A stretch of 64,000 bases of DNA from G963667675 sp964291545 (GCA_964291545.2 OZ219861.1:1054001-1118000); one strand, 5' to 3'. Shown: positions 1-8,901, counted from the stretch's first letter. Numbers and translations: made by a program. The notes: a model not told the origin generated them from the sequence alone.

Positions 1-1
1 G

Positions 2-304
2 CTTCCCATGGAAGAAATCGAGGTGCTGGGGTTAATTCCCGTGCCCAATGGGAAGCGGCAATTTATCACTGCCACTGGCGCCGTTGAACTGGACACCTAC
101 ACCGTCACCGGCACGGTTAGGGCGAAGGGTTTCTCCAGCATGGTCGTTCCAACACCGGTACCGCTCTTGGGTTACGAAATGTTGCAGAGCATGCGGTTCC
201 GGGTCAATCCAGTAAGTGAAGAGTTGGAAGAAGTGCCAGGCGATGAAATCCATCCCCCATACCTATTGCCTGCCCAGGAACTCGATTACAGGTCCAGCCG
301 ATAG
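2..304 (+). CDS. Retropepsin-like (clan AA) aspartic protease, C-terminal part, cut by window start
   Basis: The reading frame is open from base 2, so the ATG at base 8 need not be the real start. The visible ~98 residues resemble the C-terminal half of small bacterial clan AA aspartic proteases: a beta-rich stretch, then PLLGYEML, then an N-P-(x)n-L-E-E-V segment matching the family's usual 'LLG...LE..g..VDP...L' ending. The catalytic D-T/S-G triad would lie upstream of the window and cannot be checked. The stop at 302-304 overlaps the 3' end of the opposing GNAT gene by 19 bases. Family assignment rests on the C-terminal pattern only. Confidence 0.5.
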   Translation, partial: LPMEEIEVLGLIPVPNGKRQFITATGAVELDTYTVTGTVRAKGFSSMVVPTPVPLLGYEMLQSMRFRVNPVSEELEEVPGDEIHPPYLLPAQELDYRSSR

Positions 305-837
305 GCCATTACGTTCCAGTTGGAGCCGGTACGGAAGTCGAACTCCGGTACCCGCACGAATCCCATCCTTTCGTATAGACCCCGGGCCACCCGCATAATA
401 TCTGACGTGTGCAGGCCCACCGCCGCCGAGCGCCGGCGGCGGGAGCGGCGCAAGCATTCATCCATAAGGACGCGCCCAATACCTTGCCCTCTGGCGTTGG
501 GGTGAACGGCCAGCAGCCTTACCCCGGCCCATCCGGTCGGCCACTCCTGTTCAGCGTTCACCACGTTGGGATAGAGGGTAACCGCTCCGGCGACTGACCC
601 GCTTTGTTCGGCGACGATTAACTCGGAGACCTTCAACCGGCTGCGGACGTCCATGATGTTTGCGGCGTACCGCTCCCACGTGTCCGGCGGGAAATGGGCC
701 TGGTACTCCCGGTAGGCGTATCCCATCAATGACGCTACCTGGTCCAACTCACCGGTGCGGGCGTCTCTTACCAAGGTGGGCCCTTTGCCGGTCGGCCCGG
801 TCGATGGGCTTCCTCCAGTTGCTGACCCCTTACTCAT
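286..837 (-). CDS. GNAT-family N-acetyltransferase
   Basis: A 183-residue acetyl-CoA-dependent acyltransferase of unknown substrate. The GNAT core covers residues ~22-183. Motif A is plain: a hydrophobic beta-4 strand (VRLLAVHP) followed by the pyrophosphate-binding loop NARGQGIGRVLMDE (Q/R-x-x-G-x-G/A). The C-terminal YERMGFVRV is the usual alpha-4/beta-6 element. The first ~20 residues are Gly/Ser/Thr/Pro-rich and probably disordered. The start is the ATG at 837. A -10 box lies only 6 bases upstream of it, so the mRNA may be leaderless. The 3' end overlaps the convergent aspartic-protease fragment. Confidence 0.88.
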   Translation of the reverse strand: MSKGSATGGSPSTGPTGKGPTLVRDARTGELDQVASLMGYAYREYQAHFPPDTWERYAANIMDVRSRLKVSELIVAEQSGSVAGAVTLYPNVVNAEQEWPTGWAGVRLLAVHPNARGQGIGRVLMDECLRRSRRRRSAAVGLHTSDIMRVARGLYERMGFVRVPEFDFRTGSNWNVMAYRLDL

Positions 838-843
838 GACGCC

Positions 844-872
844 ATTATATTGGCCCGCCCTTTTGTTGAGAA
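844..872 (-). promoter_or_regulatory. Candidate sigma-A promoter placing the GNAT transcript start at or next to its ATG
   Basis: On the minus strand a perfect TATAAT lies at 849-844. A weak -35, TTCTCA (4 of 6 consensus), lies at 872-867 with 17 bp spacing. Only 6 bases separate the -10 from the ATG at 837, so transcription would begin at about the start codon and leave no room for a ribosome site. This is a sequence match only. Confidence 0.45.
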
Positions 873-1020
873 CACAATGTGGACCCGGATTGCAGACGGA
901 GAGGATATGGTCTAGCCTACTCGGGGACTTGAATGGTGTTGCACTACCTTTTGCTCTGACGCAGCCCCAGGGCCCGGCTCCAGGGCCGGATCGACGGGTA
1001 GGAAATAGGAGGCGAATGCA

Positions 1021-2085
1021 GTGGACGAGAATCTAGCCGGCAGGGTACAGACGGTGACAGGCCCCATCGACCCGGAGCGGCTGGGCACGACGTTGACCCA
1101 TGAGCACCTGCTCATAGACATATCAGCGGTCCGCAGGCTGCCGGAAAGCGCAACCGCCAAGGACTTCTTCTTCCAACCGGTTACCCAGGAAAACGTGGGC
1201 CGGATACGCCACTACGCCGCCTCCAACCAGGACAACGCCCGACTGTTCGACGTGGCTACTGCCATAGACGAGGTGATGTTGTACAAGCAGCACGGCGGGG
1301 TGTCCCTGGTCGACGCCACCAGCATCGGCCTTGCCCGCGACCCGGTGGGGTTGTTCCGGATATCCAATGCCACGGGAGTGAACGTCATCATGGGGGCGTC
1401 CTATTACGTGGGCTCGGCCCATCCGCCGGAGATGGACCAGCTTACGGAGGACGAAATCTGCCGGCAGATCATCCAGGACGTGACCGAAGGCGCCGACAAT
1501 ACGGGCATTAGAGCAGGGGTGATCGGAGAGGTCGGCTGTTCCTGGCCGCTGGAGGACAACGAGCGCAAAGTTCTGAGGGCATCGGCCAGGGCGCAACGAA
1601 TCACGGGGGCGCCATTGCTGATACACCCGGGCAGGGATGAAGCCGCTCCCATGGAGATTATGGGAGTGTTGGCCGAGGCCGGGGCAGACCTGGGCCGCAC
1701 GATTATGAGCCACCTGGACCGCACGGTGTTTTTGAAAGAGACCCTGACCGAGTTGGCCAAGACCGGATGCTACTTGGAGTGGGACCTGTTCGGCAACGAG
1801 AGCTCCTACTACCCGCCCAATCCTAAGATCGACATGCCCAGCGACGCCAAGCGCATTGACGACATAGCGTGGATTTCAGCGCAGGGCTACGGGGACAAGG
1901 TGGTGGTCGCCCAGGATATTTGCGCCAAGCACAGGCTGGTGAAGTACGGCGGCCACGGGTACCACTACATACTGGGCCACGTAGTCAATAGGATGCGGGC
2001 CAGGGGGCTGAGCAGCGAGGCCATAGACAAAATCCTGGTGGACAATCCGCGGGACGCTCTCACCTTCGTGGAGCCACAGAGTTAG
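1021..2085 (+). CDS. Phosphotriesterase-family (PHP/PTER-like) metal-dependent hydrolase
   Basis: A 354-residue amidohydrolase-superfamily TIM barrel of the phosphotriesterase family. Visible metal ligands are H27-x-H29 (in LTHEHLL), E170 in GEVG replacing the carbamylated Lys of classic phosphotriesterase, H202, H231 (SHLDRT) and D299 (QDIC). The Glu bridge is typical of the PHP/PTER and lactonase-like branches, so the substrate is more likely a lactone, phosphoester or amide than an organophosphate; it cannot be named from sequence. The start is GTG at 1021, 8 bases after a perfect AGGAGG (1007-1012). The gene stands alone between convergent and divergent neighbours. The stop is TAG, so UAG works as a normal stop here. 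Confidence 0.9.
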   Translation: MDENLAGRVQTVTGPIDPERLGTTLTHEHLLIDISAVRRLPESATAKDFFFQPVTQENVGRIRHYAASNQDNARLFDVATAIDEVMLYKQHGGVSLVDATSIGLARDPVGLFRISNATGVNVIMGASYYVGSAHPPEMDQLTEDEICRQIIQDVTEGADNTGIRAGVIGEVGCSWPLEDNERKVLRASARAQRITGAPLLIHPGRDEAAPMEIMGVLAEAGADLGRTIMSHLDRTVFLKETLTELAKTGCYLEWDLFGNESSYYPPNPKIDMPSDAKRIDDIAWISAQGYGDKVVVAQDICAKHRLVKYGGHGYHYILGHVVNRMRARGLSSEAIDKILVDNPRDALTFVEPQS

Positions 2086-2151
2086 AACGCCGGGCGCGGG
2101 GCATTAACCTACGGGAGCCTGGGAAAACGGGCTAAGGGACCGGAGGGGCGC

Positions 2152-2823
2152 CTAGTACACCCCGTCCAGGAACCGCCACAGCGCCCGGGTCGCAGTGTCT
2201 ACGGCTTGGACGACCGCCTTCTGCTCTCCCGGCGTGGTCGCCAGGGCCTTCACCATGTCTCTCTCTGCCTGGGAGTGCTGGACGTCCAGGGTCCGGTGGA
2301 CCGCGAAGAACTCCCCAGCCTGGCCGCCCTCGATGCCGTAGAATTCCCTCAGTCCCTTCAGTTTGGCCTCGGCCACCTCGGGGATTTGCGATTCGTAGGC
2401 GTACAACGCCGCCGCGCCGGCAGCAACAGGAGCATCAGCGGTAAGCTCCCTATAGGTCCCTATCAGTTCAGCCGTGGCCACATCCTGCGCTCCGGCCTGG
2501 ACCTCGTTACGGTCCATTCCCAGGCCTTCACAGAACCGCAGCCAAAGTTCCAGGTGGTTCTCCTCGCCGTGCTCTTCGTCCCACAGGTTGTCCAGCAACA
2601 ATTGCCGGATTTCGCGGTCGGCGCAGCGGTGGTGCAGCCCGCTGAGGAAGGTGGGGTAGGCCATCTCGAAGTGGTAATACTGGGCGGCGTACCTGGTCAA
2701 CGACTCTAAGGGAAGAGTGCCGTTGCTCCACGCCTGGTAGAAGGGGTGGCTCAGCAGGCTCCTCTGGCTGATGATTTGCTCTATTCGGTCCAAGTAACTG
2801 GCGGACACACCATCCTCCATCAC
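2152..2823 (-). CDS. CADD/TenA-like diiron protein, probable self-sacrificing p-aminobenzoate synthase
   Basis: A 223-residue heme-oxygenase-fold protein of the CADD family (Chlamydia protein associating with death domains). From remembered family alignment, the diiron ligands of chlamydial CADD have counterparts here: E83, H90, E144, H176, D180 and H183. The Tyr and Lys described as consumed to make p-aminobenzoate (Y27 and K152 in C. trachomatis) fall at Y29 (HPFYQAW) and K154 (AEAKLKGL), with the same two-residue offset. The inferred role is folate precursor supply without pabABC. ALYAYESQIP is the family hallmark. The start is the ATG at 2823; a second ATG follows at once. TenA or PqqC homology is the fallback call. 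The stop is 66 bases from the phosphotriesterase stop, and the two genes converge. Confidence 0.82.
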   Translation of the reverse strand: MMEDGVSASYLDRIEQIISQRSLLSHPFYQAWSNGTLPLESLTRYAAQYYHFEMAYPTFLSGLHHRCADREIRQLLLDNLWDEEHGEENHLELWLRFCEGLGMDRNEVQAGAQDVATAELIGTYRELTADAPVAAGAAALYAYESQIPEVAEAKLKGLREFYGIEGGQAGEFFAVHRTLDVQHSQAERDMVKALATTPGEQKAVVQAVDTATRALWRFLDGVY

Positions 2824-3035
2824 GTCGCAAATATTGGGGAGAGATCCTTGGGTTTTATGCGGCCATCGACCCGCCGCGCCAACGGGAGTTTACCAACGGC
2901 CACAGGCTCAGTCAAGGCTTGGGCGGAGGGCCGCGGAAATCCAAGATGTTGCACTTCGTTTGTGAGTTTAGAGGTTGCGCGCAAAGGCCCGTGAAACTAG
3001 AATCGCGGTGAGACGGCGGTTGGAGGCAATCACCA

Positions 3036-3908
3036 GTGACAACGTTAGGCGCCGGCAAATACAGCTACACGGCGGTCATGGACTGGGCCAAGCTGCCCCC
3101 CGGAGAGAGCTTCGCCATGGTCAGCGCCGTGGCCACCGATTCCCAGGGCCTGTTGTACGCCTTCCAGCGCAAGGACCCTCCGGTGGTGGTCTTCGACCGA
3201 GACGGGGAGTTCCTGACTTCGTGGGGAAACGGCTCTTTCGTGTTCCCTCACGGGTTCTATATTGCCGACGACATCGTGTACGTCACTGACCGCGACACTT
3301 CGGTGTGCATCATGTACACCTTGGACGGCAAGCCCATACAGATGCTGGGGCGGCACGGCGAGCACTCGGACACGGGGTGCGAGAACCCCGGTGACCTGGT
3401 GCCACGGGCTGCCGGCCCCTTCAACTATCCCAGCGAACTGGCGCCCGCGCCGTCGGGAGACCTGTACGTATCAGACGGGTACAGAAATGCCAGGGTGCAC
3501 CGCTTCTCTCCTGACGGCCATCTGAAATCCTCCTGGGGCCAGCCCGGTAAGACCGGGCCTGGAGAGTTTCATCTGCCCCACAGCCTGTTGGTAGGCGGCG
3601 ACGGCACGGTGTACGTTTGCGACCGGGAGAACCATCGCATCCAGGTGTTTTCCGCGGACGGAGAGTTCCAGGCCATCTGGACCGACATCCAACGGCCTAT
3701 GGACATCTCTCAAGATCAGGACGGGGTCCTGTACGTAAGCGAAGGGGCCGTTGACGGGTCGCCGCCCCGGGTGAGCGTGCTGGATCGGCAGGGCAGCGTT
3801 CTGAGCCGGTTCGAGTGCCGGGGAGGCCACGGAAGCTGGGTGGATGCCAACGGGGATATCTACGTGGCCACCCCACAAGGAGTCGACAAGTTCGTGCGCA
3901 GGGGCTAG
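3036..3908 (+). CDS. NHL-repeat six-bladed beta-propeller protein
   Basis: A 290-residue soluble propeller with no signal peptide. At least five NHL-type blades can be read, with the recurring pattern 'D..G.lYV.D..n.Rv..F..dG.f...wG', for example YVCDRENHRIQVFSADGEF at residues ~190-208. The layout resembles the peptidyl-alpha-hydroxyglycine lyase-like NHL group often found beside catabolic genes, but catalytic residues cannot be assigned. The start is GTG at 3036 with GGAGG at 3022-3026. It lies 63 bases before the SMP-30 gene on the same strand, so the two propellers may be co-transcribed and act on related substrates. Function unknown beyond the fold. Confidence 0.78.
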   Translation: MTTLGAGKYSYTAVMDWAKLPPGESFAMVSAVATDSQGLLYAFQRKDPPVVVFDRDGEFLTSWGNGSFVFPHGFYIADDIVYVTDRDTSVCIMYTLDGKPIQMLGRHGEHSDTGCENPGDLVPRAAGPFNYPSELAPAPSGDLYVSDGYRNARVHRFSPDGHLKSSWGQPGKTGPGEFHLPHSLLVGGDGTVYVCDRENHRIQVFSADGEFQAIWTDIQRPMDISQDQDGVLYVSEGAVDGSPPRVSVLDRQGSVLSRFECRGGHGSWVDANGDIYVATPQGVDKFVRRG

Positions 3909-3971
3909 AGCCGACGGGGCAGGGGGTGGCAGACCAACTCTCGGGTGACTCGAAAATAGGGTAGGCAGGAA

Positions 3972-4865
3972 ATGAACATTGAGATTCGGGACGACGGCCT
4001 TCTCGAAATTGTAGACCGCGACGTCGAGATTGAGCAGATTGCTGCGGGCTTCGGATTCACCGAGGGGCCGGCATGGGACCACGTTGAAAGACGCCTGGTC
4101 TTCAGCGACATACCGGGCGACGCCTTGAGGCAGTGGACCCCAGACGGCAGGGTGCAGACTTTCCGCCAGCCCAGCAACATGGCCAACGGCAACTGTTACG
4201 ACCGCCGGGGCCGCCTCATCACCTGCGAACACGCCACCAGCCGGGTTACCCGGACGGAAAAGGACGGTTCGGTCTCCGTCCTGGCTACCCATTACGACGG
4301 CAAAGAACTCAACAGCCCCAATGACGTTGTGGTCAAGAGCGACGGCTCGATTTACTTTACCGATCCATATTTCGGCCGGCTGGCAGCCCCCCACGGCGTA
4401 GCCAGGGAGCGGGAGCTGGACTTCTGCGGCGTATTCCGGCTTGAACCCGGCAGCGGGGCGTTGACGTTGTCGGTATCCGACTTCACCCTGCCCAACGGCC
4501 TTTGCTTTTCGCCGGACGAGTCGCAGCTATTCGTCGACGACTCCCGGCATAACCATATCCGGGTATTCGACGTACAGGCCGACGGGTCGGTGACCGGAGG
4601 CCGGGTATGGGCGGAGTTGCAGGGCGACCGCGAAACGGGAGTGGCCGACGGGATGAGGGTCGACGGCCGGGGCAACCTGTACTGCTCCGGACCCGGAGGA
4701 ATCCACTGCTTCACCCCCGACGGCGCCAGCCTTGGAGTTATCCTCACCCCTGAAATATCGGCCAACCTCACGTGGGGCGATGACGACCTGTGCAGCATGT
4801 TCATCACGGCGTCGACTTCGCTGTACCGGGTGCGGATGAAGGTCCCCGGCAGGCCGGCGTTCTAG
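3972..4865 (+). CDS. SMP-30/gluconolactonase-family protein
   Basis: A 297-residue calcium- or zinc-dependent beta-propeller lactonase, probably hydrolysing a sugar-acid or similar lactone in the cytosol. Hallmarks are the first metal Glu in FTEGPAWD (near residue 30), the NSPNDVVV loop, IYFTDPYFG, LPNGLCFSPDES and the metal-binding VDDSRHN. Length is normal for the family. It starts with ATG at 3972 after AGGAAATG and follows the NHL propeller on the same strand. Together with the phosphotriesterase-like gene it suggests lactone or organic-acid breakdown. The exact substrate is not readable. Confidence 0.9.
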   Translation: MNIEIRDDGLLEIVDRDVEIEQIAAGFGFTEGPAWDHVERRLVFSDIPGDALRQWTPDGRVQTFRQPSNMANGNCYDRRGRLITCEHATSRVTRTEKDGSVSVLATHYDGKELNSPNDVVVKSDGSIYFTDPYFGRLAAPHGVARERELDFCGVFRLEPGSGALTLSVSDFTLPNGLCFSPDESQLFVDDSRHNHIRVFDVQADGSVTGGRVWAELQGDRETGVADGMRVDGRGNLYCSGPGGIHCFTPDGASLGVILTPEISANLTWGDDDLCSMFITASTSLYRVRMKVPGRPAF

Positions 4866-4917
4866 GCCGACAGGCTGGCCGCCGGGCTCCCAACCGCCCG
4901 CTGCCCGCCCTGATCAC

Positions 4918-5397
4918 ATGACGATACGGGCCGGGACTGCTGCGCGCTGGTTGGGTATAGCCCTGCTTGGCCTGGCTGCCGCCGCATGCTTTGGGTCCAT
5001 ATCCATCGAAGAGTACCCCACTGAACTGCGCTGCGCGGAATGCCCGTCCGCGGGCGTTTCCCGCGTAGTCGATGGAGACACCCTCCACACCCGCATGGGG
5101 CGAGTGCGTCTCTATGGGGTGGATGCGCCTGAAAGAGGCGAGAAGTGCTACAGCCAAGCCGCTTCTGCCCTGCGGCAACTGGCCGGACGCACGGTCAGGG
5201 TGGAGCATGGGCCCAGGTCCCGCGACCCCGGCGGCAGGCTGTTGTTCTACCTGTACACGGAAGAGGGCAACAGCATCGACGAGATACTGGTGGGGCAGGG
5301 CCTCGCCCGCGCCTGGACCAGGGACGGCCAGCACCGCGACCGCCTGATTGCCCTGGAACAACAAGCTCGGTGGAACGGCGTCGGATGCCTGTGGTAA
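4918..5397 (+). CDS. Thermonuclease (SNase-like) lipoprotein
   Basis: A 159-residue exported nuclease. A hydrophobic signal ending in LAAAAC is a lipobox, with lipidated Cys at about residue 24, so the enzyme is probably anchored outside the membrane. The SNase domain follows: VVDGDT (Ca-binding Asp), VRLYGVDAPE with the catalytic Arg and Glu pair, then RDPGGRLLFYLY and the usual 'L(V)..GLA' helix. Four Cys are present in the mature part. It presumably degrades external DNA or RNA. The start is ATG at 4918, 52 bases after the SMP-30 stop. A strong hairpin follows the stop at once. Confidence 0.88.
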   Translation: MTIRAGTAARWLGIALLGLAAAACFGSISIEEYPTELRCAECPSAGVSRVVDGDTLHTRMGRVRLYGVDAPERGEKCYSQAASALRQLAGRTVRVEHGPRSRDPGGRLLFYLYTEEGNSIDEILVGQGLARAWTRDGQHRDRLIALEQQARWNGVGCLW

Positions 5398-5401
5398 AGA
5401 A

Positions 5402-5449
5402 AAAGAGACCGCCGGTGCGTCGCTCGGTTGAAGCATCGGCGGTCTCTTT
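5402..5449. terminator. Bidirectional intrinsic terminator between convergent genes
   Basis: A perfect 13-bp stem pairs 5402-5414 with 5437-5449 and can extend by three pairs (one G-U). The loop is about 16 bases. It sits between the nuclease stop (5397) and the opposing YihY stop (5565). The A-rich flank 5396-5406 gives the minus-strand transcript a U-rich tail, so termination should be best for the yihY direction and weaker for the nuclease direction. Confidence 0.75.
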
Positions 5450-5564
5450 GCAAGAGGGTTGGGAATAAGATAGTACCGGGGAAACCCGGATCCGGTCAAT
5501 GGCCTAAATGTCAGTAAGGCCTCGCGAGACCCTTAGCCGCTTTCCCGTGCTGCGGCCGCGGGAG

Positions 5565-6518
5565 TCAACTGGATTGAAACTTGGTTGTCGTACGCGCTGC
5601 GTCACGATTCAAGCGGTTGTACTCCGACGAAACTTCGGCCCCCACAATCAATATAAACGCGGAGACATAGGCCCAAATCATCAGAACGACCACCGACGCA
5701 ACGTTGCCGTAGAGTTGCTCGAACCGGGCGAAGTTCTCCAGGTACCACAAGAATAGGGACTTCCCCAATTCGAACAGCGCTCCCGCTATAATCGCGCCCC
5801 GCCATACGTCCCGCCATTCGACCCTGACGCTGGGTAGATATTTGTAGATGATCAAGAAAATAGAGAAGCTGACGAGCACGGCCGGAATCCGCAGGACTAT
5901 GGCAACGACCTGGCCCCCCAGTATGTCCGTTATGGACCGTCCGTCGATCTCAATGCTTCCGGCCCATTGCAGGACGCCGGTCAACGCGACCGAGGCCATG
6001 AAGAGAATGCCCACTCCAAGGGCCATGGTCATTTGCCGGGGCTTGCTCTTATAGAAGGGCGGGTCATTCAAGCCCCAGGCCATGTTGACAACACGAGTGA
6101 TGGACCCGAACACGGCGCTGGCGGCCAAGAGCAACCCAGCCGCCGCCGCAATTCCCAGGGTCTCTCGATACCTCGTCGTGCCTTCAACCGTATCCCGCAC
6201 GAATTGTTCGGAGCCCGGCAAATGGTCCACGAAAAAGTCCACCAACTCGTCCTGCCGCGACTCGGGACCGGCTATCCAGCCCATAATGGCGCTCAACGCC
6301 AGCACCAGGGGAAACAAAGAGATGACGGCATAGTAGCTGACGCTGGCCGCCATATGGGGAGCGTCATGCTCGCCCAGTCTACGGAAAACCCTGGCCGAAA
6401 GTACCAACGGCCAAGCGCGGCCCATCCGGTCGCTGCGCCATCCTAAGACGAGCCACCGGACAAGGCGAATCACCACGGCGGCGCGGTGCAACCCGGACGT
6501 TAATCTGGACCAAAGCAT
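5565..6518 (-). CDS. YihY/virulence-factor BrkB-family membrane protein
   Basis: A 317-residue integral membrane protein of the UPF0761/YihY family. About six hydrophobic segments are visible. The family signatures appear as HDAPHMAASVSYYAVISLFP near residue 55, GSITRVVNMAWG near 140 and the FELGKSLFLWYL segment near 245, where a Tyr-rich NFARFEQLYGNVASV follows. The role in the cell is not settled; the old tRNA-processing RNase BN label is wrong for this family. The C-terminal ~20 residues are hydrophilic. It is transcribed alone, toward the nuclease gene. Confidence 0.88.
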   Translation of the reverse strand: MLWSRLTSGLHRAAVVIRLVRWLVLGWRSDRMGRAWPLVLSARVFRRLGEHDAPHMAASVSYYAVISLFPLVLALSAIMGWIAGPESRQDELVDFFVDHLPGSEQFVRDTVEGTTRYRETLGIAAAAGLLLAASAVFGSITRVVNMAWGLNDPPFYKSKPRQMTMALGVGILFMASVALTGVLQWAGSIEIDGRSITDILGGQVVAIVLRIPAVLVSFSIFLIIYKYLPSVRVEWRDVWRGAIIAGALFELGKSLFLWYLENFARFEQLYGNVASVVVLMIWAYVSAFILIVGAEVSSEYNRLNRDAARTTTKFQSS

Positions 6519-6724
6519 CAGACCAATTGGGCCTCAATAGCAAGGCGGCGAAGACCGTTCTCTCCGCCGCCCCTCAAATAACTCCGTCAAATGATATCGC
6601 ATCCACTGGGACATTGACACGCGTAGACGCCAAGGCGCCACCAACACTGGCCGAATGTGGACGCAGGCCCTTGGGCGGCGGTATCATCTACCCGTGATTT
6701 GATTCCAGGCATCCGGGGGAGAAA

Positions 6725-7555
6725 GTGACTCCTGAAACCCAAGACCAGCTATCGGACTTGAGAAACATCCTCCGCGGGATGGGGTCGGTGGTCGTTGCCT
6801 ATTCCGGGGGAGTAGACAGCGCCCTGGTTGCAGTGGCTGCCCACCAGGCGCTGGGCCCGCGGGCCCTGGCCGTCACCGCCGATTCCCCCGCGCTGGCCCG
6901 GCGGGAGTTGGAAGAGGCAACTGGCCTAGCCCAAAGGTTCGGCTTCGCCCATCGCGTGATCAACACCGAAGAGATGGCAAGCGAAGGATACGTCGCCAAC
7001 TCACCGCAACGCTGCTACTTCTGCAAGACCGAGCTGTATTCCCAACTTGGTGATTTAGCAGTGCGGGAGGGCTACCAGTGGGTGGCCAACGGCGCCAACA
7101 CTGAAGACCAGGGGGACTACCGGCCCGGCATGAGGGCTGCATCGGAGCACACCGTGCGCAGCCCGTTGGTAGAGGCCGGGCTGGACAAGGCCGCGGTCAG
7201 GACTGTCGCCAAGACCCTGGATATCCCGGTCTGGGACAAGCCGGCCCAGCCGTGTCTTTCCTCCCGTATTCCCTATGGCACGCCCGTGACTGTCGAGACC
7301 CTTTCCAAGGTCGAACGGGCGGAGGACTTCCTGCGGAGCCTGGGCCTCAGGGAAGTCAGGGCCAGGCACCACGACCGCCTGTGCCGGGTAGAAGTCGGAG
7401 AGGGGGACATGGAGGCCGCCTTCCGGCGCCGGAACGAAATAGTCCGGAACCTGAAGAAGATCGGCTATCTCTGGGTTTCCCTGGACCTGGCGGGGCTGCG
7501 GTCCGGGAGTTTGAACGACCAGCTTCTATTGGAGTCCGCGACCCGGTCCACCTGA
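6725..7555 (+). CDS. larE: LarE, ATP-dependent sacrificial sulfur transferase of nickel-pincer cofactor synthesis
   Basis: A 276-residue PP-loop enzyme that adenylates the carboxylates of the LarB product and donates sulfur. The PP-loop is SGGVDS at residues 27-32. C177 in KPAQPCLSSR aligns with the Cys (C176 in L. plantarum) that is turned into dehydroalanine when sulfur is given up. Two more cysteines, C97 and C100 (RCYFCK), could combine with C177 to hold an iron-sulfur cluster, as reported for some LarE proteins; sequence alone does not decide between the sacrificial and cluster-based mechanisms. The start is GTG at 6725 behind GGGGGAG. larC and larB follow on the same strand. Confidence 0.93.
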   Translation: MTPETQDQLSDLRNILRGMGSVVVAYSGGVDSALVAVAAHQALGPRALAVTADSPALARRELEEATGLAQRFGFAHRVINTEEMASEGYVANSPQRCYFCKTELYSQLGDLAVREGYQWVANGANTEDQGDYRPGMRAASEHTVRSPLVEAGLDKAAVRTVAKTLDIPVWDKPAQPCLSSRIPYGTPVTVETLSKVERAEDFLRSLGLREVRARHHDRLCRVEVGEGDMEAAFRRRNEIVRNLKKIGYLWVSLDLAGLRSGSLNDQLLLESATRST

Positions 7556-7652
7556 CCTCCAACCGACACGAGCGGGCCCGCCCGCGTTTCGTCATTGTCA
7601 GCCCAACACCGGAGGCACAAGCCAAGCGGCGGCGCTTGGGACGGCTCAGTCC

Positions 7653-8852
7653 ATGTCTAGCCGGATAGCCTACATTCAGTCCATCGGCGGCGCCAGCGGC
7701 GATATGCTGCTTGGGGCCTTAGTGGACGCGGGCCTACCCCTGGAAGTCCTGCGTCAAGACCTGGCCAAGCTGGATATTGAAGGCTACGCCCTGGAAGCCA
7801 GGGAGGAAACCCGCGGCGAGGTGCGGGGAACCTTCTTGAGTGTGAAGCTGGACAACGCCGCCCGGCACACGCCCCGTCATCTGCTGGAAACTGTCAAAAG
7901 CAGCGGCCTTCCTGATCCCGTCAAGGGGCAGGCTCGCCGGACGTTGAAGGCCCTATGGCGCGCCGAAAGCAGGGTCCACGGCCAACCGGTGGAAGCCCTG
8001 GAGCTGGAGGAACTCGGCACCATAGACACGCTGGTGGACGTGGTGGGGACGGCGATAGGACTGCACCACCTGGGAGTCGAGCAGGTCTTCGCGTCGCCGT
8101 TGGTGCTGGGCAATGCTGCGCCTCCCCGACGGCTTGGCGGCTACTCCAACCCGGCTCCGGCTACTCTGGAGTTGGCGGCGGCGGCCAAGGCCCCAACCGT
8201 CGCCGACCATTCCATGCACCAAGACGCCGGGGAGCTTACGACTCCCACCGGCGCTGCACTCATCACCACCTTAGCTGCCTTCCAACGCCCGGCTTTCTCC
8301 ATAGACCGCATAGGAGTGGGACTGGGAGCCAAGGACCTGAAGGAGTTCCCCAACGTCCTCAGGGTCTGGACTGGGGAAATGGCAAGCCACGGACCAGTCC
8401 CCAGGCAGACCGACGCGGTGCTGTTGGAGACCAACCTGGACGACGTATCCGGCGTGGTGCTGGGCTATGCCCAGGAGCGCCTGTTCGCCATGGGCGCCCT
8501 GGACGTTTGGTGCACTCCCATGCAGATGAAGAAGAACCGGCCGGGGACCGTACTATCGGCCTTGGTCCCTCCGGAACTGGAAGCCAAGGCGGTAGAGCTA
8601 ATCCTGCGGGAGACCCCGACCCTGGGCATCCGGACACGCTTCGTGGAGCGGCACGTGGCCGACCGGGAAAGCGTGACCGTAGATACGGACCTGGGCCCCG
8701 TCAGCGTCAAGGTCAAGTACCTGGGCGGAGCAGCGGTAGCGGCCGTCCCGGAGCCGGACGAGTGCCGGCGCATTGCTCTGGATAGCGGCGTTCCGTTCCA
8801 AGAGGTCTACCAGCGAATCACCCAAGAAGCCCGGCGGCAATTGCTGGCCTGA
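7653..8852 (+). CDS. larC: LarC, nickel insertion protein of nickel-pincer cofactor synthesis
   Basis: A 399-residue CTP-dependent cyclometallase that inserts Ni into the pincer nucleotide. The N-terminal part has GGASGDMLLGALVDAG (residues ~12-27) and the family hallmark ELTTPTGAALI. The C-terminal part has LLETNLDDVSG, MKKNRPGT and TLGIRTR. Here LarC is one continuous frame, unlike the L. plantarum gene, where a programmed frameshift joins larC1 and larC2. The start is ATG at 7653, 97 bases after larE. Confidence 0.94.
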   Translation: MSSRIAYIQSIGGASGDMLLGALVDAGLPLEVLRQDLAKLDIEGYALEAREETRGEVRGTFLSVKLDNAARHTPRHLLETVKSSGLPDPVKGQARRTLKALWRAESRVHGQPVEALELEELGTIDTLVDVVGTAIGLHHLGVEQVFASPLVLGNAAPPRRLGGYSNPAPATLELAAAAKAPTVADHSMHQDAGELTTPTGAALITTLAAFQRPAFSIDRIGVGLGAKDLKEFPNVLRVWTGEMASHGPVPRQTDAVLLETNLDDVSGVVLGYAQERLFAMGALDVWCTPMQMKKNRPGTVLSALVPPELEAKAVELILRETPTLGIRTRFVERHVADRESVTVDTDLGPVSVKVKYLGGAAVAAVPEPDECRRIALDSGVPFQEVYQRITQEARRQLLA

Positions 8853-8901
8853 CATTCCAAGAGTCCGCCCATCCGGGTGAAAGCCGCCAAGGAGGTCAAT
8901 C

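Noticed and set aside
7653..8852. Programmed frameshift in larC
   Set aside because: The whole LarC protein is read in one frame, so no frameshift is needed here.
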